Source: Lepas anatifera
Taxonomy: Eukaryota > Arthropoda > Thecostraca > Lepadidae
DNA length: 64,000 nt
NCBI GenBank assembly: GCA_034440635.1
Contig: JAOTON010001252.1
Coordinates: 278,501-342,500 of the forward strand
Reading direction: 5' to 3'
Shown: piece by piece, positions 44,733 through 55,849 of the stretch
How positions within the stretch are numbered: position 1 is the stretch's first letter
Layout of the letters: each line of letters begins with the position of its first letter
The notes under the pieces: generated by a model
What the model saw: the letters and a program-made list of their open reading frames with translations, nothing else
The model's database searches: none
What the model was told of the DNA's origin: nothing
Position numbers and translations under genes: made by a program

Positions 44733-46600
44733 GGGGGCATTCCATGACAGATCGACAAGTCGATAACACCCTCATATCTCAGATTTCGGTGTATGTTTTT
44801 GTGAGGGGGCTATTGATGAAGCTGATGACCACTTTTCTATTCATTTTGCTCCCTGACTAGCCTGAAGCATTTTGATCATATTCACTTACATGTCTTTTTA
44901 AAGACGAAATTTTACCTGTATGATTCTAAAAATACCATGAAGACTTGATCTAGGTCTCTTAAGGTTGAATTACGAATTTTGGCTCATGAGAAATATAATT
45001 CAAAAAATAAAATTTTGAATGCATTATACATTCTTGATTTTTTTTTTCAAAATCTATGAAAAATAGATTTCCTATGCATTATTTTAAACTTTTTGAGGCT
45101 CATATTACTCTTTATACTTTTCTCTATAAGATTCAGCAATACAAAGAATGGAGTCTTTAACCAATCGCGAGTTCTGAGTTCCCAAATGTCCCGATCCCCA
45201 CTTTTGTGAGGTTCGTGCGCCAGCGCGGCCCGCCGTCGCTGCGACTATCAAACGTCTCTGGTCACGAAAAATACCTTCTTTTCCACGAATCCCACCATTG
45301 ACACTTGTGTCAATGATGGGATTCGTGGGGCATGAGGATAAGGATCTATTTAAAACAATAAATTGTAATTAATGTCCCATTTCTTAACACCCGCACTGGA
45401 GAGGGGTCTGACACTTACGCGCACTGGTGGCCCCCTGAGCTCTCGGAAATTAAGAGACGTAGAAAAACTCCGGTTGGAGGCTGGGTGGGAGCTATTGAAA
45501 TCTATACTATGACCGATTTCGTTTGACCTAGGTAAGTACCGTCAAGTTCAAACGAGGTCATAAGGGTGATGTATGAGCCGTGCTGGGGATTTTTCTGGAA
45601 ATGCTGTGATTAAGCGCAAAAAATGCACTACAAACGGACCAAGGTCATAATGAGAACGTTCCAAAAATGTAAACTTAATTTTGGGGTTAAGTCATTCAAG
45701 TTCATTGACCTATAACGTTACAATATTACATATTCCCTATAATTACACCATGACTAGCACCATAGCAACCGTTGGACGGGAAATGAGGATTGACCTTTAC
45801 CCATGACATTTTACTTTGACCTGTGCCTTGACCTTTACATTGAGTTATCTTAACTTTGACGTCATAGCCTGGTATACGTCATACTTGGAAACGCCATGCG
45901 ATCGGAAGCACCGGACCAATGACTTTGAGAATGCTGGTATGGCGTTGAACTGTGGGCTTGATTTTCATGTTGGGTGAACTTGACTTATAACCTCATTTTA
46001 AAAACCGCTATAACTTTGCCAGTCGGTCTTTGATGCACGCGAACTGGTACAACCGCGCGATTGCAGCGATCTCAAAATAAAGGGTTTACCTTTGAAAGTC
46101 TATAATTACAAAATTGTGGCCGATTTTCAAGATAATTTAACCAATCGACGTGCCATTGGATATTCCCAAAGTAGCTATTTAGCATTTTTGGCCACGAAGG
46201 GTTCTCCGGCCACCTTGAAAAAATTAGGTGAGGGCTTCCGAGGCTCCCCTCTAGTGTGCTTGTTATCACGCGCTGGTATGAGGTCCCAGGCCACCTTTAC
46301 TAGCATGGGGGGTACTCATCCCCCTACGATCTCAGCAACCCTGCTTGGAAGGGAAAAGGAAAGCAGTGTTCCATTGCTTGCCTCGATCTCTACCAAAAAT
46401 GCTTATACAGCTTTTCGGTCAGGTCATTTTTGTGGTCTCGGAGGCCAAGGTATGTTTCCATAAGAATACAACGGAAACTTAAATCTTGCATCGTAATGGC
46501 TAACAAACTAAAACAAGAGTAAAGTTATTTCCATCGTTGAAATGTATGTGCAGAAACAAAAATTACTCAAATTAGCTACTGAGCCCAGAAAATGCTTCGA
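44733..46600. repeat. 1.7-kb interspersed repeat, copy 2, with GGGGCATTCCA terminus
   Basis: It starts GGGGCATTCCATGACAG near 44735 and then follows 16136-17800 closely. Similarity ends near 46590, where copy 1 reaches the poly-C run. No coding frame was recognised. Confidence 0.7.
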
Positions 46601-46784
46601 TAAGGCACTCACGAGAGAAGGAACATTGAAGATTCACAAGTTCGTGCTGGTTAATTCGAAGACCATTATTGTGCATGAGCTCTCGAACGACGAGGGACAG
46701 AAGGTTCAAGTTTCACATTTAATATGTGAACTTCAATTGCGCCACGGGATGGAGTCGTTCTTCCGATCCGTTGGTCAGATCTTA

Positions 46785-47620
46785 ACCCTCGCCCGGTGGG
46801 GGCGTTTGAACACCCCGTCGGTTTTTTCCGGCGGCAAGAAAAACGGCAGCGCCAAGCGCCGCCGTACTTGGCACAGCTTATCCTTGATAAAGTCCGCAAC
46901 TTCTCGCAAAATTTTAAGGTTAAGTCATCTCAGGTCAGGTCACTAGTGCAGGTCAAGTGACCTCATCTCAAAAATGTTTAAGGTGGCATAAGTAAGAAAT
47001 GGGGAATCCATCGAATTGAAACTTATACCACATAATGGGCCCACCAAGCGCTAAAACATATATTCCGGGATTTTTATATCGATGACCTAAGGTCAAGTAC
47101 AGACCATGACCTCTCCATTGGAAATGCATGGAATAAAAGATATTGGGTTGTATTTGTGTAGATACAACTGAAAATACCTTCATATTCTCAAAATCGTAGT
47201 ATCTTGTGCCCCTTTCCAGGTTCATTTTGCAATTTTTGACCCGTGACCTCTGAGAGGTCATCTGGGGGTATTTAAGCAGTTTTCAGACTTAGGTCAATAA
47301 CTTTGCATGAAATGATGAAAAAACTTTTATTTTGATGTCATTGCGTTCAGGTTGCTATTGCGAGTCGATTAATATGCATATCGACTATGCTAGGTTAAAA
47401 AGTGACCTTGACCTGACCTGGGGTCAGGTCATTTTTGTCTTTTGACCTAGCATGGTTATATTCTACATTATTCGATTTGCCGTGACGAGAGAAAGTGAAT
47501 GGTGCCCAAAAAATGGTTCTAACTCAGCTCTCAGACGCCAGAGCACAAAAACTTTACCCAAAATGCTACTTTCTTTGACCTCTCATGACCTTATGACATA
47601 TTTATGTCAAAAGGTACTCC
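46785..47620 (+). repeat. TGACCT-rich element, solitary uninterrupted copy
   Basis: It begins AACCCTCGCCCGG, then a GGGGGCGTTTGAACACCCC stem and the AAGCGCCGCCGT module. It runs through TGACCT-rich text to about 47620 and aligns with 19545-20167 plus 25586-25800, with no gypsy insertion. GACTATGCTAGGTTA at 47380-47395 is the empty site for that insertion. Confidence 0.75.
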
Positions 47621-47824
47621 TTGTGTTTCAGTGTTAGTTACGTGTACTAACAAAGCACGGTTGTCATCACAACTAACTGTATGCAGCTAATGACATCATG
47701 ATTGACTTTCCAGTGGTTTCAAAGACCATTCAGAAGAACACGTTCTAACGTGTAATTCTGAACGAAAATAAAGTAAAGGACTTCGCTGCGCAGCCGCAAC
47801 TAACGCCGTTCGGTCCCTGTAGGT

Positions 47825-48545
47825 TCACGTATGATATGGTACTAGCAGACTAATGGTACCAAGCGGAATGGGTCTGTAATTTTTTAGCCAGAGGAAGAAA
47901 CATTTTTTAATGGGCTGGTTCGTGGCTTGTTTCCACAATTGTGGACATTTCTCCTCATTTAGGGATTTGTTGAAAAGAGCGGTACGTGGTTTGTAGATCA
48001 GTATCGCCGTTAGCTTCAAAATACGAGGGGAATTCCGTCGGGACCTAAGGATTTATTGAAATTGAGTGAGTTTAGTTGGTTCAACACTTCTCGCTTGGTG
48101 GTAACGATGTTGTTTAAAGGAGGGCTGATTTCTCTGTTTGTGTCCATGTGAGGCTGGGATTGATCATCGATGTGTGGCCTGAATAACGAAGCGCAATATT
48201 TGTTTAGCAAGCTTGCTTTCTCTGTGTCCTCGGAGACTAAATCACCGGAGTCATAGGCCAAAGGCGTTGTGCTAGAAAGTTTCTGCCGTCCTATAATGGT
48301 TTTCAATGTATTGTGATATTGATAGGTTTTGGAGTGCTGCGGCGAGGAGCATGATCATAACTAGATATGGTGTTGTCTGGCCTGTCTCCTCGAATCCTAA
48401 TCCTCGAATAATCTAAGTGTTTTTTTACATCCGGATTCGAGGAGACAGGCCAGCCGACACCTATCTATTGTGATATTGAGATAGATTTTGCTTAAACTGG
48501 ACATGCGTCGCTAAATTTTTTTGCACCATCCATCTTTCCCAGCCT
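47825..48545 (-). pseudogene. LINE RT N-terminal fragment (Jockey/CR1-like)
   Basis: The minus strand reads QFKQNLSQYHNTLKTIIG across a later insertion. It continues as LNSLNFNKSLGPDGIP (the KS.GPDGIP motif before the RT core) and, after shifts, CPQLWKQA and KNYRPI. Only the first third of the RT region is present. A 143-bp hairpin insert splits it at 48323-48465. Confidence 0.7.
48323..48465. mobile_element. 143-bp hairpin insert, 14-bp TSD
   Basis: TATTGTGATATTGA lies at 48309-48322 and again at 48466-48479. The LINE reading frame (QYHNTL) continues across if the insert is ignored. Inside, 48369-48397 and 48433-48461 are inverted copies (GGCCTGTCTCCTCGAATCC) that can form a stem of nearly 29 bp. 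A variable, long duplication plus a hairpin suggests a Penelope-type terminal fragment or another target-primed insert; the class is not proven. Confidence 0.7.
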
Positions 48546-49686
48546 TCCCCCTGTCACGCTTCTTAAATTTGAATTGCGATTACATTTGCGAATGCTTCTT
48601 AAAACCTCCGATGTCACCCATGGGTTTCTCCCGCTGTTAATTTTTAATTGCCTTTTCATCTATCACCACTGATCACCACGCTTATCGATCTCTATCCGTC
48701 TCTATTAATCCCGACCTCTTCTGTATGGACGCAACAAACCCAGTAGCATGCACCTGTCCGAGTTAGCCAAGGGCACGCTCAGTACGCCTCCTCGCGCAGG
48801 CAAACCACAGCACAAAGGGGCAGCAGTTTGAAATACAATATAGCACGCCCCGTGTTGAGGAATTAACGTGCCTTACATTCGCGAGTCCCCAGCTATACAA
48901 TGGTACAGTTACTGTGCAATTGGCTCTCCTATCACCCCCTAAACGGTGCGCTTCCTAGCACCTGCTACCTCTTCGCCGGGTCACAAGATCACATTCTCCG
49001 CAATCCGATGCCGGCTCAGCTCACGCCGGCACCACCCGCTCAGGTCACGCGACAGCGAGGGTCGTCTCCGCAGACCACTCAGCTCCGTGTTCAGGTCACG
49101 TGACAGTGAGGGTCGTCTCCGCAGACCACTCAGCTCCGTGGCAGCAGAGGCGGCAGCATACAGAGACAACGGTAGGCAAACATACAATATAAAAGTATGA
49201 AAGACGGGTCCCCCGGTTAGATATAACGCGGCACATACGCTAATGATGACGATGGCGGAAAGGCCAGGCCTTCCGCTGATCTTAGCCTGGACGCGGTGCT
49301 GCATATGGCGCCGGGTGACTTAATGCTCGACCGAAATACGGCCCTTGAATGTGCAAAATGGAGCTCGGATAATTTAGCACCAAGGTTTCACAAACGTGCT
49401 AAATTTGGCATCAAATCTTTTCAAAGTCGAGCATCCCTAAACGTATACAAAGGCGCTATCACAATCCAATAGGGTCTCAACTATCGCCCCTGAACGATGC
49501 GCTGCGTGACATCTGTTACCCCTTCGCTGGGTCACAAGATTACATTGCCCGCATTCCAACCCCTCAGGTCACGTAACGGCGAGGGTCGTCTCCGACATGA
49601 CAATGTGTGGAAAACTAAAAATGCTTGCTCCTAGAAACATCATTTGATAGGTTGGCATCAGTATTCAGTTTTGGAAAAAACTGCCA
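48546..49686. other. ADCK1 intron with a 50-bp direct duplication
   Basis: Between 49039 and 49140 a segment with GAGGGTCGTCTCCGCAGACC is present twice in tandem; part of it recurs at 49563. No gene is seen. Confidence 0.55.
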
Positions 49687-49765
49687 AGCTATGCACAGCC
49701 CACCCGGGTTCGACCCAGCATGCTCCGTAAGAGAGCTGAACATCCTACCCACTACACCACGGCTC
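49687..49765 (-). other. tRNA-Val-like segment
   Basis: On the minus strand, GGAGCCGTGGTGTAGTGGG (start and A box), CTCTTAC (anticodon region) and GGGTCGAACCC (B box) follow in tRNA order. This resembles tRNA-Val(TAC) and the segment at 8305-8378. Imperfect stems argue for a SINE head or pseudogene. Confidence 0.45.
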
Positions 49766-50790
49766 CGCACGCTGCCGCCACCCCACTAGTCCGGACAGGC
49801 GACCCGCTTGGAGGTCACGTGACTCTGCCGCCAGTACCTCCGACTGATCGAGGACACTCGCGGTGACTGAATCTGGCGTTGAACGCTGGAGCGGGCCAAA
49901 AAGTAATTTCAAGAGAAGCGCTGGCATCCCAAAATGTTATTGAAATCGATGTTTCGGAACAGTTAAGATACAACAATCCGCTGTAACCACTGTGACGTCC
50001 CTATCATGGGTAAGATGGTGCTGCAAAGTGTCAAGAGACCGATCATATCGAGGGGCTGGCTCATCAGTCATTGATTAGTTTAAGTTCTGCATCCCTTGCA
50101 CCTCATGGGTGAATTCAGGGAAGGCAAGGGAGGGCACTTGCTCCCTTCCCTAGATTGAGCCTCAACGCCCCTTAAATGGTCGCGGCTTCTCCTAAAATGT
50201 CAGTGGCGCCATGATAAACTTTCGTTTGCCACCCGTTTACTCTTTCCCTCAGGATGCAAATGAGCACCCCACGACAGGTTTGGTTTATCACCCCTCCCCC
50301 CTTCTGGCTCGGATGGCGACCCGCTTTCAATAATGCGTCCTCCCATAGGAAATCCTGTATTTACCCATTCTGCACCCCCGACAACCATGTTATCCCCCCT
50401 CCTGCCAACTTTCTGGCAATAATGTGACCTCTGCTCCCCCCTCCGCCTCCTGGCAGTAATACTACCCTAAAACACACGGTCCTGCCTCCAATGGTATTTG
50501 GGGTTCAGCTCCCAATAGTGGGGAGGGATACTTGGTGGCCCACCGCAGCGGAACCGAGACATTACCATTATGGTGCTTCGCCTCTCTGTCGGGAAGGCTC
50601 AAATACAGGAGTTTCCACGACTGAAAGTGAAAGCACTGGGTCACCCCACCATCCCCGGCTGACCCCAGCCTCATCGGTCCGACCCGCTAACCGCTGGGGA
50701 GGTCGACCAGCCGAACAGGCCACGCCCTCAGACATGTGGTTCCCAAACTTCATATTTCCGCCTGGTCGGACACCCCTGGAACGGAACGAT
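49766..50790. other. ADCK1 intron, no gene seen
   Basis: Moderately GC-rich, with CCCCTCC-type runs at 50280-50450. The right end (about 50780-50806) is shared with 43356-43375 in inverse orientation and flanks the small 34-bp array. Confidence 0.45.
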
Positions 50791-50806
50791 ACTTTCGCAA
50801 CAGACT

Positions 50807-50925
50807 GTACAGCACGTCTCCTGCATATGGTCCATGGTATGCACAGCACGTCTGCTGCATATGGTCCATGGTATGCACAGCACGTCTGCTGCATATGGTC
50901 CATGGTATGCACAGCACGTGTACTG
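50807..50925. repeat. 34-bp tandem array, small second locus
   Basis: Three to four units of the CTGCATATGGTCCATGG subtype lie here, the same satellite as at 38038-40097 and also within an ADCK1 intron. Confidence 0.9.
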
Positions 50926-50932
50926 CAGGCGG

Positions 50933-50976
50933 GCAGCGTCGTATATCCTCGGATCAGCAAGGATATACGACGCTGC
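50933..50976. other. Perfect 17-bp hairpin beside the small array
   Basis: GCAGCGTCGTATATCCT (50933-50949) and its exact inverse complement (50960-50976) enclose a 10-base loop, CGGATCAGCA. It lies 7 bp after the array. No function is known to me; a terminal hairpin of a mobile element is one option. Confidence 0.85.
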
Positions 50977-51343
50977 ATTCACTAGTACGTTGTGGTCGTA
51001 TTTTCTCAAAGTAATATTAACGGGAGACTGCAAAGCTGGGTGACAACATCGAACGTAAAGCATGAAATCTTCATCCGCTTTGAGGCGATCGATCTTTCCG
51101 GTTGTCGTAAACACTTTTTATGTGGCGTAATCAAAAGACAACTCAACGTATAACAGAGAAAGATCGGTTGCGGTCTGACAAACTCATTAGCTATTTCATA
51201 ATTGTATAATTATATATGCCTATAGGCAACAAGCAAGTACATAATTTTATCACAAAGACTTCGTCCATAACTGGGAACACCCGTCGACGATTGAATAAAT
51301 TGAAATTGAAATGAAAACACAATGCCAGTAGGAGACCACATAC

Positions 51344-51440
51344 GGTGTAAAGGCCGTGGTCCAGCAGCACGATCTCCACCTGTCCGTGCTGGCCCCGCCT
51401 GACCAGCAGGTTGCCCGGGTGAGGGTCGCAGTGGATGTAC
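51344..51440 (-). CDS. ADCK1: ADCK1 exon with catalytic HxDxHxxN and DHG motifs
   Basis: This 97-bp exon starts after GGTGCAG (the first base completes a Gly codon) and ends at ACC|GTATGTGG, phase 0. It encodes YIHCDPHPGNLLVR and then QVEIVLLDHGLYT. HCDPHPGN holds the catalytic-loop Asp and Asn of the UbiB fold, and DHG is the counterpart of DFG, which binds the metal. Both are intact, which supports a functional gene. The upstream exon is only 0.7 kb away. Confidence 0.93.
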
Positions 51441-51742
51441 CTGCACCAATCAAACGGCTGCTTACTGGATTGTTCAGGACAAACGCCCTGAGCGCAGTGC
51501 GCCTCCGTACAGCGCAAATCCCAAATACCCGAATTGTCCCGACAAAACACACAATTGCAATGTAATGATCATTCACGATCGAACAATCACATGGTTCATC
51601 CCTCAGAATTCAAACAGAGGTGATATATGAAACAGGACCCGGCGAACCAAGACATCACAAATATACCTTCATGCACCATGGTATATGGATAATAAAACAA
51701 TTCACATCACGCTGTTAATTTTTATACACAAAACCATAGAAT

Positions 51743-52015
51743 CATACGCGGATCCAGGATTGCCGATCGGGAGGGGGGGCACCTCCCCGGGTTGGGCGCC
51801 ATCCGGACCAGGGGGCGCCACTTTGACCGGAAAACCTATCAGGTGGGCGCCAAATCCTATCGGTGGGCGCCGATTTTCGCATCCTGGGGGGAAGCGACAT
51901 TTCAGGGGGCGCCATCGACCTTTCAGGGGGCGCCGTCACCATTTCAGGGGGCGCCGAGGGTCGATCGGGGGGGACGTGCCCCCTTTGCCCCCCGCCCTTC
52001 CTGGATCCGCCCATG
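51743..52015. mobile_element. 273-bp MITE, GGATCCAGG termini, TSD CATAGAAT
   Basis: The termini CATACGCGGATCCAGG and CCTGGATCCGCCCATG are inverted with two differences. CATAGAAT flanks both ends (51735-51742 and 52016-52023). The body consists of GGGGGCGCC blocks. An 8-bp duplication suggests a hAT-like group. It lies inside the 711-bp ADCK1 intron. Related elements occur at 58513-58792 and 58855-59210. Confidence 0.85.
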
Positions 52016-52151
52016 CATAGAATTCCAGCCAAATAAATGGTAGAAACACGTGAACACCGACAGCGCAACCCACGGCCGTGCAGCTGGAAGCCGTTACTCT
52101 GGGCTCTGCCAAGCGGCGTTCAGCAGCCGTTTGCCAGTGGCCACCACCCAC

Positions 52152-52318
52152 CCGTGTTCGAAGATCATCTCAGAGAATAGCCGGCCTAGCTTCTGCGAGA
52201 CCTCGCGGGCCGAGATCTCGTGCTTGGCCAGATACTCCGGGTCGTTGACGAACCCTCCTTCGCAGTATTCCATCGTAAGGACGCGAGAAGTCGTCAGATC
52301 CCACCGCACTTTAGGCAC
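52152..52318 (-). CDS. ADCK1: ADCK1 exon before the catalytic loop
   Basis: This 167-bp exon starts after GCGCTCAG and ends at CACGG|GTGGGTGG, phase 2, which fits the single G at the start of the next exon. It encodes VPKVRWDLTTSRVLTMEY, CEGGFVNDPEYL and LGRLFSEMIFEHG, the ADCK1 segment with W.L....VL.ME...G..VND and the helix before the catalytic loop. Apart from the splice-compatible ends, no stop or shift is present. Minisatellites begin about 60 bp upstream of its acceptor. Confidence 0.92.
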
Positions 52319-52378
52319 CTGAGCGGCGCGGCAAGTTGTACAGCACGTCCATCGGTACAACACGCCAACGGAGAGGAC

Positions 52379-52590
52379 AAGCTCTCACAAACAGGCTCTG
52401 ACAGGTTCAAACAGGCTCTCACAAACAGGCTCTGACAGGTTCAAACAGGCTCTGACAGGTTCAAACAGGCTCTCACAAACAGGCTCTGACAGGTTCAAAC
52501 AGGCTCTCACAAACAGGTTCTGACAGGTTCAAACAGGCTCTCACAAACAGGTTCTAACAGGTTCAAACAGGCTCTCACAAACAGGTTCTG
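52379..52590. repeat. Minisatellite with ACAGGCTCTGACAGGTTCAA units
   Basis: Irregular alternation of ACAGGCTCTCACAA and ACAGG(C/T)TCTGACAGGTTCA blocks, each about 14-20 bp, over 210 bp. It starts about 60 bp upstream of the ADCK1 acceptor at 52319. Confidence 0.9.
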
Positions 52591-52599
52591 GGGTAGTCC

Positions 52600-52900
52600 C
52601 AGCAGATTGGAGCGGCACGGTAATGGGGCGGTCCTACGATAGGACAGTCCCAGCACATGGGGGACTGGATGTGCTTATGAGGTGGTCCCAACGACAACAC
52701 AGTCCCCGCAGATGGGGAGGAACGTGGTTATGAGGTGGTCCCAACGACAACACAGTCCCCGCAGATGGGGAGGAACGTGGTTATGATATGGTTCAAACGA
52801 CACGACAGTCCCGGCAGATTGGAGCGATTCGGTGATAGGATAGTCCCGGCGGATGAGGCGACTCGGTTATTGAGTACTCCCGACGACACCACGCATCTCC
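52600..52900. repeat. Minisatellite with CAGTCCC...GCAGAT units, about 60 bp
   Basis: Four to five units share GTGGTCCCAACGACAACAC and AGTCCCCGCAGATGGGG. The two units near 52680-52790 are almost identical, and outer units are more diverged. Confidence 0.85.
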
Positions 52901-52906
52901 ATTCCT

Positions 52907-53130
52907 GCCTATTGGCACCAGTCTGACACTGGTCCTGGGTTACTGGCACCAATCTGACACTGGTTCAGAGTTATTGGTACCAGTATGACACTGGTCCTGA
53001 GTTACTGGCACTAGTCTGACACTGGTCCCGGGTTACTGGCAACAATCTGACACTGGTCCAGGGTTACTGGTACCAGTTTGACACTGGTCCCGGGTTACTG
53101 GCACTAGTCTGACACTGGTCCTGGGTTACC
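52907..53130. repeat. 31-bp minisatellite, about 7 units
   Basis: The unit contains TCTGACACTGGTCC and GGGTTACTGGCAC, 31 bp, with A/T changes between units. All three arrays here are in the intron upstream of exon 52152-52318. Confidence 0.9.
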
Positions 53131-53356
53131 AAACAGTTGCCTCCAACAGTTGCCAGCGCTCTATGACGAATATTCCTACTCGATTACGCTAGTTGTTCAT
53201 TCTGCCGCCAGAGGCGCTACGATGGAAACCACTTGTAGAAAACTCAGAATAACAGAGCCAATGCACCCTCCCAAGTCTAAATTAAGACATAAATGATAAA
53301 GCAGCAGGCGAGGAACACAATGAGCATGGTTTTGGAACCATCAGATGTATCCTTAA

Positions 53357-53808
53357 AGGGAATGTGACACCTTCACAACGTGATTTTAACTGAGATAGCC
53401 AAGTTGTAAAGCAGGTCGGAAAACCCGGTACTCCATATTTCATTTGACTTGGAACTCGATATTTCCGTAGAAAAAAAGCTAAAACCTACCTGACACCAGC
53501 CCCCCTCAGCCCCCCGTCGCCGGCGGCCATTGTTGTGAGCTACTGGTGTGACGACATATGCTGACGTCACGATGAGCATCAGCCAATCGAAGCCCTTGAA
53601 GCGTTTCAAGTATGGTAGTGGTTGCCAGATCGTGACATCATCCACAGTCTGATATTTATTTCTTTTTCTAGAGGAGTATTTTTAAAAACCAAATATTGAG
53701 CTTATTGTACATTTTTTCAGAGAAATCATGAGTGGTTTCATTATTTTTGACTAAAAGTACGCCTAATTACACTAAATTCCAGGATTCGACCAAGCTGCCA
53801 CATTCCCT
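53357..53808. mobile_element. TTAA-flanked element with AGGGAATGTG termini, copy 1
   Basis: The termini AGGGAATGTGACACC and TGCCACATTCCCT are inverted, and TTAA lies on both sides (53353-53356 and 53809-53812). The internal text matches the left half of the copy at 62591-63467 and then jumps to the right terminus. TTAA duplication is used by piggyBac and Kolobok elements; AG termini fit Kolobok better. Confidence 0.75.
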
Positions 53809-53984
53809 TTAATATCTTAATTTACAAATCTAAGAAAAATTAACCAAAAATTTTCGCACAAATCGGTCATGCACCACCACTCAACTTCCATTAAAAAAAA
53901 TGGAAAAAAAGTTTCTTATGCTCCAGGGACTAATAATTTCACCCTTTCCCTTGGCTCTTGTACAAAAACCCCTCCCATGACCGG

Positions 53985-54730
53985 GCCTAGCTCACAGTCC
54001 TAGCCTCCATCGACCTGACTGCGGCTTATAGTCCACAAAGACAGCCTCCTCCTAAAAATTGTAGATCTCGAAATCCCGCCTTGTATGTTGAGAGGACCAG
54101 GAATTTCCTGACGGACCGTACAGCACGCGTGCGCCGGAGCGAGGCCCTAACAAGGGAGGTCATTATGAGAGAAGGTCTCCCCCAGGGAGCCCTGTCCTCA
54201 CCAATGCTCTGGATGTGTTACATTAACGACCTTGTGTCAGTCCTTCGCAGACAGGGGGTGGACATTGGCCTGTATGCCGATGACTTGGACATCAGCTGCT
54301 GTCACAGGGACATCGACACGGCCATCTCTAATGTTAAAGCCGCACTTGATAAATGGGAAGAATGGGCAGAAGCCTGGAACATGAGGGTGAACGAGTCCAA
54401 AACCAAATCCATACTCTTCTCTACCCACCGCGATGAAGTGAGTAGCAAGCGTCCGATCTCTCTGAGCCTGGGAGATGCCGTCCTTGAGCAAGTTTCAGAG
54501 ATCTCGAAACCCGGGGTTAAGTTCGACGCCCCACTGAGTTTCCGACTTCACATAGACGCAACCAAATCCAAGGTCGACAAAAGAATCGGTGCAATGACGG
54601 CCCTTGCTGGCCGCAAGTGGTGCTGTAGGGAGAACACACTCCGCAGGCTATACAACTCCTTCATTCAGCCGGTCTCGCTACACGGCAGCGATAATGTACT
54701 GCTGTTTTTCTCGGCTACATCATGCATTAA
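53985..54730 (+). pseudogene. Non-LTR RT fragment with YADD motif
   Basis: The plus strand starts with ASIDLTAAY (first catalytic Asp), then after a shift RNFLTDRTARVR, GLPQGALSSPMLWMCYIND and GLYADDLDISCC (catalytic pair), then KTKSILFST and RLYNSFIQPV. The order is that of a LINE RT palm and thumb. The N-terminal RT, the endonuclease and the C terminus are missing, and stops close both ends. Confidence 0.8.
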
Positions 54731-54764
54731 TGTACATTCGCGTCAGACATTTATGGAATAAGAT

Positions 54765-55352
54765 AAAGAAAGATAAAATATGAAAAAGTTCCTGAATTTT
54801 CGTCAACCACCGTATTTTAGCTGCTTACTTTTTCGCTTATTTTTTATTCTGCGGCTCATGTGATTTTTAATGCCGCTTGGAACAACAGGTATCCGGGTCA
54901 GAGGCTGAAAATGTTGTCTGCTGCCAAGGTTTGCTAATGATGAAGGCCTTGACCGGTTTATACGGCTTCAAGACTACAACGATACAAGACTCAAGATACA
55001 TACAACTCGTAGACAAGATTTAGAAAGGAATTGACCCCGGGCACGCTCACCAGAGGCGCTAGTGTGCCATCCAAGATGGCCGCGAAAGAAGGATGCGAAA
55101 AGTAAACAATCTTAGTGGGCCCCGGGAATAGCATGGTAAGCGGTGAATTATACGTGTTTTATGTCTGGTATGTAGCTGTGTGAATGTTTGAATGGCTTTT
55201 TTTGTTGAAATCGAATCTGTTGACATGATCATGATACTTAAGTTCCTATAACTGACTAAAATTGTTCTGAAATATAAAAATGGAATCACTCTTCAGTGGG
55301 GGAAACTTGGTCAGCGTTCCCAAGAATAGCTACGTTCTCAACCATGGGAACA
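54765..55352. other. ADCK1 intron, no gene seen
   Basis: No coding region or repeat was recognised in this AT-rich stretch between the LINE fragment and the palindromic element. Confidence 0.4.
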
Positions 55353-55849
55353 ATGTCCCATTAGGGTGTCCCAAAATTAACAAAGTTTTAAAAGTTGGTG
55401 TTTACCTTTCTTTTTCCCGTGGAGTGTGACCTGAAACGAAATTGTGCAAAAAATCAGGCATTTAAAATAATATTTGACCCCAGCGCAAATCGCTGGAAGT
55501 TTTACCCATAGCTCCCGATGGAGACTGCAACGCTGGAACACGAACTATTTCGGTATTTCCATCGTAATGCGGGACTACAGCGTAGGGTGTCTTATGTTTT
55601 CTTTTCTTTTTGGCTATGTTTTGTAAGAATTATCTTTTAGCTATTGTTTACATGGCTTTCCGACTTTTTCCACCACAATTACTTCACGTTCTTCGTTTTA
55701 CATTGAACCATATTGTGTTATAAGGTATACCTACAACCCTTATCAGAATAACTGGTCGTTTTTCCTTATATAGTCAGACAAAATACTGTTTTATAAACAT
55801 TATCTTTGATCCTCAGGCTAGAAAAACACAGTGTCAAGACACATGCACG

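Noticed and set aside
52728..52952. Short open frames on both strands around 52.7-52.95 kb
   Set aside because: They overlap the minisatellites upstream of an ADCK1 exon and disappear when unit number changes.
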